A stretch of DNA of 64,000 bases from Antitrichia curtipendula (GCA_951230915.1 OX579642.1:13764001-13828000); one strand, 5' to 3'; numbered from the stretch's first letter, positions 1 through 12,548 are shown. The notes: generated from the letters alone by a model not told the origin. A program made the numbers and translations.

Positions 1-290
1 GTATTGCATTTAGTTTGAAACAATTATATTTCAATTTTGACAATTCTATTATTTTCAATACACAAATTGTTTGGTTGCAATTTAAATTTCAAGATTGCTT
101 TTGTATTGCCAAATATATGTTTCAATATTGCAACAATACTGCAACAGTATTGTTTCAGTTCTACATATGCCAATGCAACAATTTCAAATGTCTTGTGCGT
201 ATAGATTGCAAATACCTTCATGTACAGAAGGGCTAGATTGGTCTATACTGAAATGTATAACTATAGTAGATTGCAAATACTACTAAATGT
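1..290. repeat. Cluster of TTGCAA/CAATACTG-type short motifs, cut by window start
   Basis: The first 290 bases contain many variants of a short word of the type TATTGCAACA, CTGCAACAGTATTG and TTGCAAATAC on both strands. The same vocabulary returns at about 6740-7110 and is rare in between. I read the two clusters as subterminal motif arrays of one interrupted element or of two related copies. The left end lies outside the window. Short ORFs here are by-products of the repeat. No gene is supported. Confidence 0.4.
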
Positions 291-299
291 ACAAAAGTA

Positions 300-2815
300 T
301 ATAATCCAAGAAAAATTAGAATAGGTTCGCATATACAAAAGCAATACATTTAAGTATTTCAAAATGTACTATAAGAATACATAGCAAGTACTTCTATATG
401 TACATATCGGTTACAATCTACATCAATGTGTAATTCTCTCTAGCGTAGATTTGTACTATAAATCCAAACACCCTCAACTAACTGCCTTTACACCTACTCG
501 GAATTTCTCTTGCTTCATCGTCACTGAACGCAATGAAGACACAAATTTCCTACAAACAAACCACAACAGAGACTGTGTTACACAACAATAATCCTATATT
601 AGTAAATCTTACACTCCAAAATCCTACACAATGAGAACAAATTGATCTTGAACACCTCAACACTAAAACTTGTGGTGGTTATACATCAATTACCAACAAG
701 TCTTTGAAAGGGTATGTAAATGGGAGGTATCACATACTTTGAATACTTGGATTTAATCCCTAAACCTATCCATATATATATATATTTTGAATCTGAGGGA
801 ACCTACAATGAATAGAATCAACAGAAACTTCCTAATAATCTGCAAAAATATTCACACTTGAGCTACGCCTGATAATATCACCTTTGGAGGATTCAGAACA
901 TTTTTCGAGTCATATTCATCACTTCTAAACATTTCTTTATTAACAATTTAGGTCTGAGCAGCTCGACTGGGCGACCTGATGCCTCCAATATGATTTAGAG
1001 TCTTCATAAACACCGATTTGGTCTAGAATATCTTTCCTAAACATTGATTAAATAGTGACTCCAAATGTCAATTGAATTGCGAGGAACTGAATCAAATATA
1101 CCATTCAATTGGGTAAATTTAGACGCAGCTGTCTATCTTGTTAGTGGCACTTTGGTGAGGGACTAATATCTGAATCCAAATGAACCAAGAAATATTCATT
1201 AGGAAATGAGGTGAAAATGAACAGTAGGCAAAATAAAAACAAAAGCGAAGGCAAGTAAACCAAAAGCTTAATATCACATAAGAACTCACAACTCTTAGAC
1301 ATTTACATTTCAGGAAAACATGATGAGGTACAAACCTGATAGTTGTGGAACCAGATATAATTATCAAGAAAAGATAAAAAAGAATGTAAAGACATAATAA
1401 AAAATTGATCTTGACTTCTGATGGTCCTTCGGAGTGCAAAAAACCTACATAGCACGACCACAAATGGGTTTCAGAAAGGATCTCATGAATCCTAAACATT
1501 GATTTGTAAGGTAATGCTATTAGAATCCTTGTAAAGATGATATTCACAAAAAGGCTACACATTCTTAAAAAATTACTACATGTAAAAGGAGATCTTTCAG
1601 AAGCTGTAGATGAAGGTGAATCTCAAATTCGCTAGTAAAAGAAAGAAGAGGTCTAGCTAGTTTCAAATGATTTCCTGTAAGCTTCAACTCCTTCGTTGTA
1701 TGAACTGCAATTCAAAATCATCAAGATAAAATTCATTTAATCAACTAAATCTGGAAATAACTGAAGTCAAATTTGAGTCATACTCCACCAAAAAAAACAA
1801 GAGCAAATGTTCCTGCTTTATATAAGAACTTTGCAGATGGCCCACTCAGAGATTTTGATAACCACATGTACAAATCCTTTTTCTTCCTGCACTGCAAAGT
1901 AGAAACTATCAAAAGAGCAATTTAGCTAGTTATCCACCAAAATTCAATCTTTGTCCATGAATAAACCTGAAATAACATGAAATCCTAGAGACTCATGGTT
2001 GAGTCTAAACCCTAGAATTGTTGTTCACACCACCGTCCTCAAAAAGCAACACTCCCTACCTAACTAGAAAAGCAAAATATTAAAAAGAAGTACCTCAAAG
2101 AGAAGACAACTGCAACAGCCTTTAAATCCGCGAGCTCACTAAGAGTGTCCGCTTTGATTTCTGTCATCAGTTACAAATTTCAACCTACACAGTAACGGAA
2201 ATTCAATATCTTCAGAGTCTTGCAGCTAACAAGCTCCAATTCATCAACTACAAGCCAAGGGAGAATTTATTCAGCTTACACTCGTTTGCAACAATCAATA
2301 CACCATGACTTTTGCCAGGTTTAAGGTTTAGGGTTTAAGGTTCTCTCTCACTCTACTTCATTAAATTGATGAAGCACACCCAGAATCACATGCACGAACA
2401 ACCCAACAGTTCATAATCAGTAAATTACTGTACTCAAAGAGTGGCCAAAGGATGGAGAAACAAACCCTCATATGGACATGCGACAAAAACCCAACAAAAA
2501 GAAGAGTAATTGTTGACAATGTGTTTTGAAAAAATCAAAGTTGGTGAGAGGAGACTGCAATGATCAATTACATTTTTGCAAAATCTTTCTGTGGAATTCT
2601 GTGATGGAGCAAAAAACTCGAGAGGCTACAGCAAGGCGTCTCAAGGAGAGCAAGAAAATGTAGGCTTGAAACATCTTCTTGAAATGGAGATTGGTGTTAC
2701 CAGAAATCGAAGCTGCAAAATTAGAAGCAGAGAGAGAAGAAACCTGAAATCTCGTTCTCTAAAGGCGTTGAAGGTTCCCCTTCAGAGGAGCGTGAGTGTG
2801 TTTAGAAGGGGCCCA
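300..2815. other. No coding gene seen; possible leader of an untranslated or broken minus-strand transcript
   Basis: No ORF with recognisable protein character occurs here. Read on the minus strand, 2815 to about 2560 is pyrimidine-rich and resembles a plant 5' leader. At 2315-2340 the minus strand carries AAACCCTAAA-type telo-box words, which are common in plant promoters. The 80-codon plus-strand ORF at 2576-2818 is low-complexity and matches nothing I know. I cannot tell a non-coding transcript, a gene fragment and neutral DNA apart. Confidence 0.2.
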
Positions 2816-2896
2816 TAAAAATAGCATGTACAAATTATATACATTTTACAGGTGATTGGTTCTTAATGTCCAAACTATTCTTGAGCCTTCTACCTT

Positions 2897-4495
2897 AGGC
2901 CCTCAACCCATACATGTCCTAGAATTTTTTGGAATTTGTGGGAATTTGTTCTCACTTGAACAAGAAACCAACATTCTAATAAGTGGAATCAATATTTTGT
3001 TTAATGTAACCATAAAAATTTAAACGAGAAATGTCAGAGAACACATAGTAAAAAAATAGAACAATATTTTTTATAGAGTGATAGATTATAATGTTTAATC
3101 TGTCATGGAGCTTTTAGAAACTATGAAAGTGATTTGAAGTCTTCCAATTTTCTTTGCACATATCAAATTTAGAAATTTGGTCACCAAGAAAACTTAAAGA
3201 TAAAGAACCTAACAAGTATAACGTCAATCAATTTATAGTTTTTTAAAATATATTATACCAGATTTTTTAAGTGAATTGCTAACAACATTTTTTCTCCAAG
3301 GCATAGTGTATTTGAGGCTCATTTCCAAGAGCCATCAACAGTATGGAAAGTGAAGATTGCAATGGACACCATTGCAAGAAAATCTTAAATTCAAGAATCA
3401 TAATCAGTGATTTTTTAAATCAAAATTTTTATGCTAAAATTAAACTCTAAAACATTTTTATGCAAAAATACAAAACACCCTCCAAATGAAATTTGTTTAG
3501 ATTTTATTTACCTTTAATGCCTAAAGGACCAAGACCATTTTTTTATCAAAAATCATTGAACACTATCATTTTTGCTTAGGTCATTCAAGAAACAAGAAAA
3601 CTTTTTTCTTAAGAATCTAACTGTAGGGTCTTGTACTTTACCTATCTAAAATCATGTGATAAAAATTTCATGAAATTTGACAACACAAATTGAAAGATAT
3701 TAGCATTCCAAGTTGGAAAAAAAAAATTTGAACATTGGCTTGCAACTTCAAATGACTTTGACCGGCATCTGTCCAAATTTTTGGCACTCTGGACTTAGAA
3801 TTTAAATTTTATTGTGTTGACAAATTCAGTTGAAAGTTTAAGAAAGAAATTGCAAAATAAAATTGCTTGTTTTTTATTCTTTAAGAAATTGTTAAGTAGA
3901 AATAGGTACAAGATTGAAAGAAAAAATAAATCATTACTAGCTCTAAGATGGGATTGAAACACAATAATCCCGATGGTGAGATTGTTGTAGCAAGCAATAT
4001 TAACCTTGTCAAACATTCTTTTTATGAAAAATTATAGAAATTGCATTTAGAAATGAATCCTGTAAGTTATTTTTTTAAGAAGATGCGTAAATTGCCCAAA
4101 AAACAAAATTGTTCATTACTTTCATATTACTAATCCAAATGAAATGAATCAAAGCTTCATGTGTAGCAAAAAATATGAAATTTAAGGAAAAATAATTTAA
4201 AATTTTAATTTCATGTTTTTGTAGATTTATTTCTCTGCCTAGTGACATGAAAATTATGTGTAGGACGGCATAACTTTTTCTCCTAGGCACCAGTTGAAAT
4301 AAAAATTATATTCCTACAAAGCTGAGAAGTTTTTCTATCTTATGAGAAAGTTTCAAAAAGTTTCATTAGAATTTGAGGTCATAGGAACTTATCCAAAATC
4401 CATCTTGTCAATTTTATCCCCCAAGGGGACAAAATGGTCCTTTAGGGATTAAAGTATTGTTCATTCCAAATTTAGGTGCCTTGGGCATGTAGAAG
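2897..4495. mobile_element. TTAA-type non-autonomous transposon (family B), interrupted by a family A copy
   Basis: The left part matches the family B copy at 38441-39076, including a shared block around GAGGCTCATTTCCAAGAGC at about 3312 and 38833. The right end, near TTAGGTGCCTTGGGCATG, matches that copy's right end. The family A element at 3518-4448 splits it. Removing family A rejoins sequence homologous to the intact copy. Both ends have drifted from CCCCTAAATGCCC, so the boundaries are good to about 5 bp. No ORF is conserved. Confidence 0.6.
3518..4448. mobile_element. TTAA-flanked non-autonomous transposon, family A (931 bp)
   Basis: TTAA stands at both edges (3514-3517 and 4449-4452). 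The terminal inverted repeat is of the type TGCCTAAAGGACCA and TCCCTAAAGGACCA. The interior word 'ATCTTGTACTT' and the subterminal ATCCCCCAAGGGGAC recur in the copies near 5339, 11031, 27243 and 39884. There is no transposase ORF. A TTAA target duplication with CCC-starting ends is the pattern of piggyBac, and Kolobok also duplicates TTAA. The superfamily is therefore inferred from the ends only. Confidence 0.7.
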
Positions 4496-5338
4496 TTGAC
4501 AACCAAAAGATGAAGTAATCATATTTGGATTGTTGGCTTAGTTTCAGTTCTTCCCAAATCCATATAACTAATATTTTTGACAATTAATATTTTTCTTGTG
4601 TAGATAATCCAAATTTCTTTCCATAATCACCAAATTTTTTGTTAAAGTTGGACAAAAACTATGTCTTTTGTGATTTTTCAGAGTACATTTCCTAATTATT
4701 TGTAGCCGCAAAAAAAATTTCATTCCATAAATTTTGAATTGTAGAATGATATACCTAAAAAAAAAATTTATACATCCCTTCTCCTTAATTATTTTATAGT
4801 AGTACTAGAAATGCTCCTTTGGAAATCAACTCTGAGAAACATGACTCTAGGTCTCTACAAAACAAAACAAAAAGCCCCTTTTGGTATACCTCGATACCAA
4901 GTGACTATCTATGACCAATGTAAATTATATGTTATATGGTGTAAACTCATTGAAAAGAAATACATTTTCTTTTGGACTTCATTAATTGATTGATTTACAA
5001 AGCCCCAAGATATTAGATAGCATAACATCAATGAACCTCCTTTCAATTTTTATTTTTTTTCTTATATGAAGATATTTATGTATGAAGTTTAAAAATTACA
5101 AAAATTCTTTATGGAGTAAATCTTTTTTAAACAGCATCTTCCTACTTTGACAATTGCTATTTTTGTGTTCTAAAGTAATTATTGTATTATGGGATCAATG
5201 GCAATTTCAAAAGGAGGTTTATGGGTTTCAAGAGGATGTTTGTATGTTAAATACACATGATTTCAACTATGTTATCATATGCATTCCATCTAGGTTGGAG
5301 CTTAGATGGTAAGCTCTTGAACCCCTAAAGTTCCTTAA

Positions 5339-6265
5339 CCCCTAAAGCTCCGTGACTATATTTTCACTGAAAACGCTCAAGAACTGCCGTTTTTAGTACA
5401 AGTACCAAATTTTTGAAATTTTTTTTTTTTGACTCATGTAACCGTAAGATCTTGTAGTATGCTGACTTGAGAATATGTGGTAAAAATTTCAGAAATTTCC
5501 ACCACGTGGATTGCAAGATATAAGCATTCAAAATAACTGAAATCGTTTTTTGACCCCCGCAAAAAACCGGGCAGCTGCACTTCAAAAGCTCACTTTTCTA
5601 TGAAAAAATGTCCAAAATGGTGGTGCTTCTTTGGATTCTTTTTCCTAAACAAGTTGGCTACATGCTTGAAAAATTTCACATCATTTGGAAATGTACAACA
5701 TATAGGAAAAAAATAGTAAGTAGAATGAAGTAGAGAATGATTCAAAATACTAAATTGTCAAGAATTTAGGTATGAAATTGAAAAATGCCAATCCCAATGG
5801 TTGAAATGTTGTATTAAACAATCTACATCCTATGATTTTATTTTTTTCAAAAAATATTGAAAATTGAGTAAGATACTGAAAGACTTCAAAGTTTATTTTA
5901 GAGTAGAGATTTCAAAACTGCCCGCAAACTAAAACTCCTCATAAATTTTGACTCATTGGTCAAAATAGAATGATTAAAAGCTTTCCACGTATAGATAGCT
6001 TTGGAAAACCAGTTTCAAATTTTTGTTTCTGAAAAAAGTGATTTTTTCTGATCTGCCCTAACTGCCCGGCTGAGAAAAAAAGTAACATATTAGGCCATAA
6101 CTTTTGACTCGTATTTCCAAATGTCATAAAATTTAGTTCAAATGAAAGGTACTCCTCGTCTACAACTTCTATTAAAATTTCAGCCTCAAACTTGTAAATC
6201 TCTGGCCACATGTACCTGCCCAATTTTTTTATGTTGCCAAATTCTGCAGGCTGGTCCTCTAGGGG
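5339..6265. mobile_element. TTAA-flanked non-autonomous transposon, family A-like (927 bp)
   Basis: The left end is TTAA then CCCCTAAAGCTCCG. The right end is CCTCTAGGGG then TTAA (6266-6269). The length is almost the same as the 931-bp copy at 3518. The interior resembles the inner element at 11156-12100: both carry TTTTTAGTACAAGTAC-type and AACCGGGCAGCTGCACTT words. A second CCCCTAAAG stands just outside the left TTAA at about 5321, perhaps a scar of an older end. The element is non-coding. Confidence 0.7.
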
Positions 6266-6719
6266 TTAATAATGTTTACACTAAAACCTATCCAAAATGC
6301 CATTGGTGTTACAAAGAGTACTTTTTATTTTTTTTATTTTTTTCATCTCTAACCGTAGGATCTTGTACGAGGGTTGTTTAGGAAAATGATATTTCTTTCA
6401 AAAGGTTTGACTCTATGCATTAGAAAATATTAGTGTTTAGTGTGACTAACTTGTTTAGGAAGGCGTCAAATATAAAGGTACCTGCACTTCATGTGCACTA
6501 ATTTACTCTTATAATAGTCCGTGTAACTTCTACAACTTTGAATTCTTTATTTTGAATCCAAATTTTTATATAATTTTAGTCCATTTGCATAGGTAAGATT
6601 TTTTTTATGGATTCAGTACAAAAGGAGCTTTTTTATGTTATAAATTGCTAACATATATAGTGGAAAAAATTGTAAGATTATTTATTTGAAATTGAAGCCA
6701 ATTTCTATACTAAAACAAT

Positions 6720-7115
6720 CCTAGAAGAATAAAACAATGTGTAACAAAAAAACAACTGCAACAGTACTGCAACAATCTTGAATCAATTAGTAATTGTTGC
6801 AATGCTGAAACAGTCTTATTTTTGAATTGTTTTAGTAGCAAATCACAATTGAAAAAAATTAAAAGACAATATTAAATCAAAATTGAAACAATACTGAAAA
6901 TATTAGTCCTGCTTTTAGTATTGTAACAAGTCTTTTTATATAGTTTGCTATTTTTTGTACAACTTCAATACTGTTGCAAGTACATCACAAAAGCAGTATT
7001 GCAATAGAAGGCTTTGTTACAGTATTGCAATACGTTTGAAATAGTCTCGTTGCAATCTTGCAAACAAAAAGAACTGCCACCGCATTGAAACAATATTGTT
7101 GCAATTCTTTTCATT
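6720..7115. repeat. Second cluster of TTGCAA/CAGTATTG motifs
   Basis: This holds dense variants of GCAACAGTACTGCAACAATC, CAGTATTGCAA, GAAACAATACTG and TTGTTGCAA on both strands, the same vocabulary as 1-290. Short motifs repeated in both orientations are typical of the subterminal regions of hAT and CACTA transposons, where transposase binds. No flanking target duplication could be fixed because the first cluster is cut by the window edge. Confidence 0.4.
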
Positions 7116-7334
7116 TTCCTAATGCTTCCATGTTTGTGTTGTTTCTGGTTAACATATGTTGTCTCATTCCCAGCCAGACCACCTGTGTCTGGTGGGTTTG
7201 TATTTTGCACTTGCAATGAAAATTCTTTTCATTTGTATAAAAAAAAGAAAAATGAGTTGATACTTCAGTTCTTGAAACCCTTCTGAAAATGTGTTTCAAA
7301 TACTTGGATGCTTTCTGGCCTCCACATGAGAATG

Positions 7335-7763
7335 TAGTAGAACCATCCAATACCAACTAGGGATTCAAACCCATCTTATAGAACGCAGCTATTTCCAACC
7401 AAGGCTAGAACAGGTTTTCAACCAAAGTTTGGAATGTGATTTTTCCTCGTTTGCAAGGTTGGCACTAGAAGGTCATTATCCCTGTCCTGATGTAGTGAGC
7501 AAGAAAGTAGGAAGCAAAGAGCTATAAAGTAGTTTTAGAATGATTGGAATTGGAAGACTCTATATATTGGATATGGATTGAAGCTAAATTTTGACTTTCT
7601 ATTTTCATAGCAATTTGAATTCAAGGAAAAAAAATCACATAAAATTGACTATGCCCGTCATTTCTATCTTTCTATAGAACACTAAATTTACATTACCTTC
7701 TATTGCTCCAGAACATATGCAGAATCGCTTAAGTGGTCGACTATGGGTTGGGTGGTTTTACCA
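7335..7763. mobile_element. TA-target transposon copy, TAGTAGAACC family (degenerate)
   Basis: The left end is TAGTAGAACCATCC and the right end GGTGGTTTTACCA followed by TA. Interior blocks CTATTTCCAACCAAGG and TTGCTTAAGTGGTCGAC-like (here CGCTTAAGTGGTCGAC) match the better preserved copy at 24123-24965. The left TA has been lost (TG). It is non-coding and shorter than its relative. Confidence 0.55.
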
Positions 7764-7817
7764 TATATGAATCATTGGTTGTTTCTGTCTGCCTCTTAGA
7801 GAAGATTGAAGGCACTT

Positions 7818-8151
7818 CCATTAGAAAAAATTTGGGCCCTCTAAGGGGCCGCGAGTTCCCATAAGTTCTCCACAAGTTCTGTGCAGTTCCTGACTGCTGA
7901 AACTGCGCCACCGCAGCAGGGTGACATGGCCGAACTTCGGCCACATCAGATTTTCAAAAAAAATAAAAAATAAAAAAATAATTTTTTTTTTCTTAAAATG
8001 AAATTTGGTAAACAAAAATAATTTTTTTAAAATTTTTCTTTTTTTCAAGTATATTTTTCTGACAGCCCATACCACTGTTCACAACATGGGGACAGATTGG
8101 GGAACGGACCTAAAACGGCCCTTTCTTGGGCCCAAATTCCTTCTAATGATA
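7818..8151. mobile_element. MITE with GGGCCC-containing inverted ends
   Basis: The left end, CATTAGAAAAAATTTGGGCC, is matched in inverse by the right end, GGGCCCAAATTCCTTCTAAT. The interior is AT-rich with homopolymers. A related left terminus stands at about 15222 (CATCAGAAAAAATTTGATCC), which suggests a family. I could not fix a target duplication, so the superfamily is open. Minus-strand ORFs crossing it are incidental. Confidence 0.5.
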
Positions 8152-8291
8152 ATGACGAATGAAGTTGCATTCCAGCATCACCATGTGCCGTCCATGATTC
8201 ATTCAATACACATTCAATAGACTAGCATTCAATGGCCATGGAACTGGTTCCAGGCTTCCAGCACTTCACTGTGCAAGGTTCCACTCTGAAT

Positions 8292-10651
8292 CAGTGTCCG
8301 GGGAGTTCTGTGGGCCATCCGGTCCATTTACGGAAGACTTTCATCCCACCCGGTTATTTAAAAAATTGGCCGGAAGTGTGCCGGGAGGTTCCAAAATTGG
8401 CCGGCCAATTTTTGAAGATATTTTTTTTCTTCCGGTAGTATTGCTGCCATTGTCCAATTCTAGTCGGAAATTTTCCTTCAAAGTAAAAATCTATCCGGTT
8501 GTAAAGATCTATCCGGTTCGATTTCAAAGTTCAATAATCATATCTAATCCAAATTAAAAAATCAAGGAAAATTGTGAATTTTTAATATAATTGCCACTTA
8601 TTTGATGTTCTTAAACCACCTTCACTTGCCTTATTTTTCTTCTTCTTAACAACTAAGAAGTCATTATAATACTACTACATATTCATTTAGTTCTTTATAA
8701 ATCAATCTTTCTACAAATATTACAAGAGATGTATATTAAGATAATATATTATTTTGTAGAATAATTATTAATAGTTATACATCCTACTTAAATATCTTGT
8801 ATAGAAATTGATAGAAAAGAAAAAGAACAAACATCTAAGTAATATATAACAATCTTCATAGAAATATGAAGAAGAAAATGACTGACAAATGAAAATAAAA
8901 TATATTAGATGCATGTTCTTTTTATACTAGCCTAGAAGCTTAATACACAAAGTAATAATAGAAATATTTTTATTTTTATAAATTCTAAAATAAAATAGAA
9001 AAAAATAGAAAAATAATAAACATAAAAAAAAAAATTAATTTTTTTTTTAGTGGTTAATACAAAGAACTATTGCTTTTAGTTAACATTGATTTGTTGAAAA
9101 TAGGTGATACATTGTCACTACTTTTCTTCACACGTAGCCAAAATTCAATAATTCAAAACACGTAGAAGCCAAAAATTAGCTTTGAAATTTTCAATTCTCG
9201 CCAACATACATCTACTATTAAACCCTCAACGCCCAAGGGGCTCAAAAGTAGCCTCTCATAGTTTGGAAGTCCAATTCAAAGTGATGTAACTTTTTCATCC
9301 AATGTCCAAATTCAAAAAAACTTATTGGAAAAGTTGAGCATACTATTCTAGTTTATGTGATAAAATTTTCAGACCAATACAAGATGAATTGAGTTTGTGA
9401 CAGACATTCAAAGTTCACAGGTTCAATTTAATTTCAGCATATTGCATTGTCACGGCTGCAACTTCGGGGGCTTGTATCTCCTTCATCCAATGGGTTTTTT
9501 CAATGAAATTTGTTGGATTTTGTTCCTCTAGACATCTAATTAATGTGGTAAAATTTTCATGGCAAGCCAAGTTGTTTTGAATGTTTGGGAGCTATTCGAA
9601 GTTCAAACCCCTAACATTTTTTGGTTAGTGTGAACTTTGGCAGCTTGTTACTTTTTCATACTGTGTCCGCTTTCAAATTTTTTTGAGGGGAAAGTTGCGC
9701 ATACTTGTCTAATTTGTGTGGCTAAAATTTTGTATCAATCAAAGAAGTATCGAGTGACTGAGAAGCATTTTAGTAGAAGTAGGTTCAGCCTTAGATGTGT
9801 TTTTTGCACCCTTTTTTGTTATTTTTTTTTTACATTTCAAAGTCATTTTACAAACAAAATGTTTTAATTTAATGAATTTTTTTTCACCAATGTGTTTATA
9901 TGTTGATTTCAAACCACTTTCAAATGTAAAGTTTTTTCATTTGAGTAGGTTTAGAAATCAGATTTCACCTCCAAATGTGTTTTGAGGAAAATTTCAGCAT
10001 CTTTTTTCAACACTAAAATATTATAATCTTGCAATCTATGAGGTCAAATGACTTCCAATTTGATCCACGTCATCTACAATATGCACACTACAAGATTGTA
10101 CGGTTGAGATTTTGATACCTTCATGACATGTAGACTTATAAGGCTTGAAAAGCATTGATGTTTTTAAGCCCAAAATGGCCGTGGGCCTTGAGGGGTTAAG
10201 ATGGATATGTCGCCTCCTTGCTTTCCTCATCAATTTCTATATATAGCCATAATTCACTAATGTTTATTTGCTGAGTGTCATTTCTATCTCCCAAAGATGG
10301 ATAGAAGTAGCCACCTTGTCGAAAGTTCATCCAAAATTATCGCCACTACTTAGAAAAAGCTAAATCACTAAAAAAAACGTTGGTTAGTACCTAGTTTACT
10401 ATATAAAAAATTTCCTACAAAGTATAATCCTGGCCGGCTAAAATCTGGCTTTATGTATTTTGAATCGGTAATTTTCTGAAATGTTCTTACAATGGACGGC
10501 AAAAAGCCGACATTTTATTTTTTTAACAGGTCCATTTCCGAAAAACTTTTTTTTCATCCGGAACCTTTGCCGAAACTTTTCTATCTCAATCGGAAATTCT
10601 AAAAATCAACCGGCTAGGTTGTAAGGGTTTGCCGATACTCCCCGTTTATTA
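8292..10651. mobile_element. hAT-like non-autonomous transposon (2.36 kb) with CCGG subterminal arrays
   Basis: The flanks are an imperfect 8-bp duplication, CTCTGAAT (8284-8291) and CTTTGAAT (10652-10659), as expected for hAT. The left end is CAGTGTCCGGGGAGT. The right end contains the matching ACTCCCCG, although its last bases have drifted. Both terminal 220 bp are packed with CCGG words (ATCCGG, GCCGG, ACCGG), comparable to the subterminal motifs bound by Ac-type transposases. The middle is AT-rich and holds a TTAA element at 9222-10195. An equivalent host sequence at 12690-12720 plus 13171-13205 lacks this insertion. There is no transposase ORF. Confidence 0.55.
9222..10195. mobile_element. 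TTAA-flanked non-autonomous transposon, family C (974 bp), nested
   Basis: TTAA stands at 9218-9221 and 10196-10199. The ends are ACCCTCAACGCCCAAGGGGC and, inverted, CCCCTCAAGGCCCACGGCC. It sits inside the hAT-like element at 8292-10651 and is therefore younger than it. The interior is AT-rich and shows no conserved ORF. The ends differ from families A and B, so this is a separate family with the same target preference. Confidence 0.6.
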
Positions 10652-11030
10652 CTTTGAATAGCTGGCCATATCTGTTGCTAATCGCATAATCTCACAAACC
10701 TGGCACTATTCCATAATTATGGCCATATGGAAACTCATCAGCATAACATTATTAACCTTCAACGAGGGGGCCCTTTTTGCTCCCCCCATTCGTCGATATG
10801 GTCTTGTCAGAGCTACAGGGATCTCCAAACCAATTGGATGTACTCAATTATAACTAAAATTTCCCCCAAGGCATCCAGGGGGGGATTATACCTCATGTCA
10901 GAGGGAGTGTAGTCGCGCGGTTAACAATGTTATGAGAGCCATCCTCTATTGAGAGCCCTGTGCACTCAAATGTGTCTTATGACCCTCAATTACAACTTGC
11001 CCTGCACTCAAAGAAATAAATGGTAGTTAT

Positions 11031-12548
11031 CCCCTAAAGCCCCGATGGTGTTTTTTGCCCAAAAACACTCAAAACCACCACTTCTGTTGTATTCACTTAA
11101 GGAAGCCAATTTCTTTTGTTTTGGGGAGAATTTAACCGTAGGATCTTGTACTTAACTCCTACAGTTTTTTGACTATGTTTTCACAAAAAATGCTCCCAAA
11201 CTGCCATTTCTAGTACAAGTACGAAATTTTGGAAAAAAAACATTTTTGGACACATGTGACCGTAGGATCTTGTAGTAAACTAGTTTGAGAAGATGTGGAA
11301 GAAATTTCAGAAATTTCCACCGTGTACATTGCAAGATATTAGCATTTGAAGTGACAAAACCCCTTTCTTTGTCCCTGCGGAAAACCGGGCAGCTGCACTT
11401 CACATGGTCACATTTGTATGAAAAAATGTCCAAAATGGTGGTAACTCTTTGGATTCATTCTTCAAAGCAAGTTAGCTACATGCTTGAAAAATTTGAGATC
11501 ATTTGGAAATGTACAACATATAGAAAAAAAATAGTAAGTAGAAAGAAGTAGAAAATGATTCAAAACACTAAATTGTTAAGAATTTAATTATGGAATTGAA
11601 AAATGCCAATCCAAACGATCGTAATGTTGTAATGAACAATCTATAGCGTGGATTTATATTCTTTTCCAAAAATATTGGAAATTGAGTTAATTAAAGGACT
11701 TCAAAGTTTATTTTAGAGTAGAGATTCCATAACTACCCGCAAACTACCCACAACTAAAATTCCTCATAACTTTCATCTCATAAATCAAAGTGGAATGATT
11801 CAAAGCTTTCCTTGTGCACATAAATCTAGAGAACCAATTTCAAATTTTTATTTCTCTAAAAAATGATTTTTAAAGAAGTTTTTTTTGCTGCCGAGGCTGC
11901 CCGCCGAACAATGAAAACTACATATCATACCATAACTTTTTAACCATGTGTTCAAAAGTTATGAAAATTGTTGGTCCCTAAAGCTACTCCTCGGGCACAT
12001 CTTGTGTGAAAATTTCTAAGAAAAAAAATAAAAATTCCATTCGTGGTGAGCTGCCCAAAAATGCTATGTTGTCAAAAAACGGTGTTTGGTCCTTTAGGGG
12101 TTAACTTGTCTGAGATTATGTAGTAAAAATTTCATCAAATTTCACCATACTGATTGGAAGATATTAGCATTCAAAGTTGAACAAAAAGTTTTTTTTCAAG
12201 AAGATGCTTAAATTGCCCGAAAAACTAAGATTGTCCATAACTTTCTCATCTCTAGTCCAAATAGAATGGATCAAAGCTTCACTTATAGGTAAAAATATAA
12301 TCTTTTAGGGGAAATTTTTTTTTTAATTAATTTTGACTTTTGTAATTTTGGGGGTTGCCTGCCAATCTCCATTTTTTGTTTATTGTGCCATAACTTTTTC
12401 ATCCGGCATCCGATTTAAACAAAAATTATATATCCACAAAGCTCTTGCAATGCTATACAACCTCAAAAAAATTCATTTTAAATTGAGACAGTAGGAACCT
12501 ACCCGGACCCAAATTGTCCCCCAAGGGGACAAGCAGGGCTTTAGGGGG
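11031..12548. mobile_element. TTAA-type transposon family A, interrupted by another TTAA element
   Basis: The left end is CCCCTAAAGCCCCGATGG after TTAT. The right end is CAGGGCTTTAGGGGG, preceded by the family signature TCCCCCAAGGGGAC. It is split by the 945-bp element at 11156-12100. With that element and one TTAA removed, the sequence reads ...ATCTTGTAC TTAA CTTGTCTGAG..., collinear with uninterrupted copies at about 3630 and 39990. The right flank is not a clean TTAA, so the outer right edge is uncertain by 2-3 bp. Confidence 0.65.
11156..12100. mobile_element. TTAA-flanked transposon inserted into family A, with perfect TTAA duplication
   Basis: TTAA is duplicated at 11152-11155 and 12101-12104. 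The ends are CTCCTACAG and TCCTTTAGGGG, a partly decayed inverted pair. The host sequence on both sides is family A, and family A copies elsewhere run through this point without interruption. This is therefore a direct demonstration of target-specific insertion. Related, mostly inverted copies stand at 31637 and 40969, and fragments at 28640 and 55990. No transposase is encoded. Confidence 0.75.

Noticed and set aside
1119..1562. 147-codon minus-strand ORF
   Set aside because: It is hydrophobic and Phe/Ile/Leu-rich, as expected from AT-rich DNA. No promoter, motif or homology was recognised.
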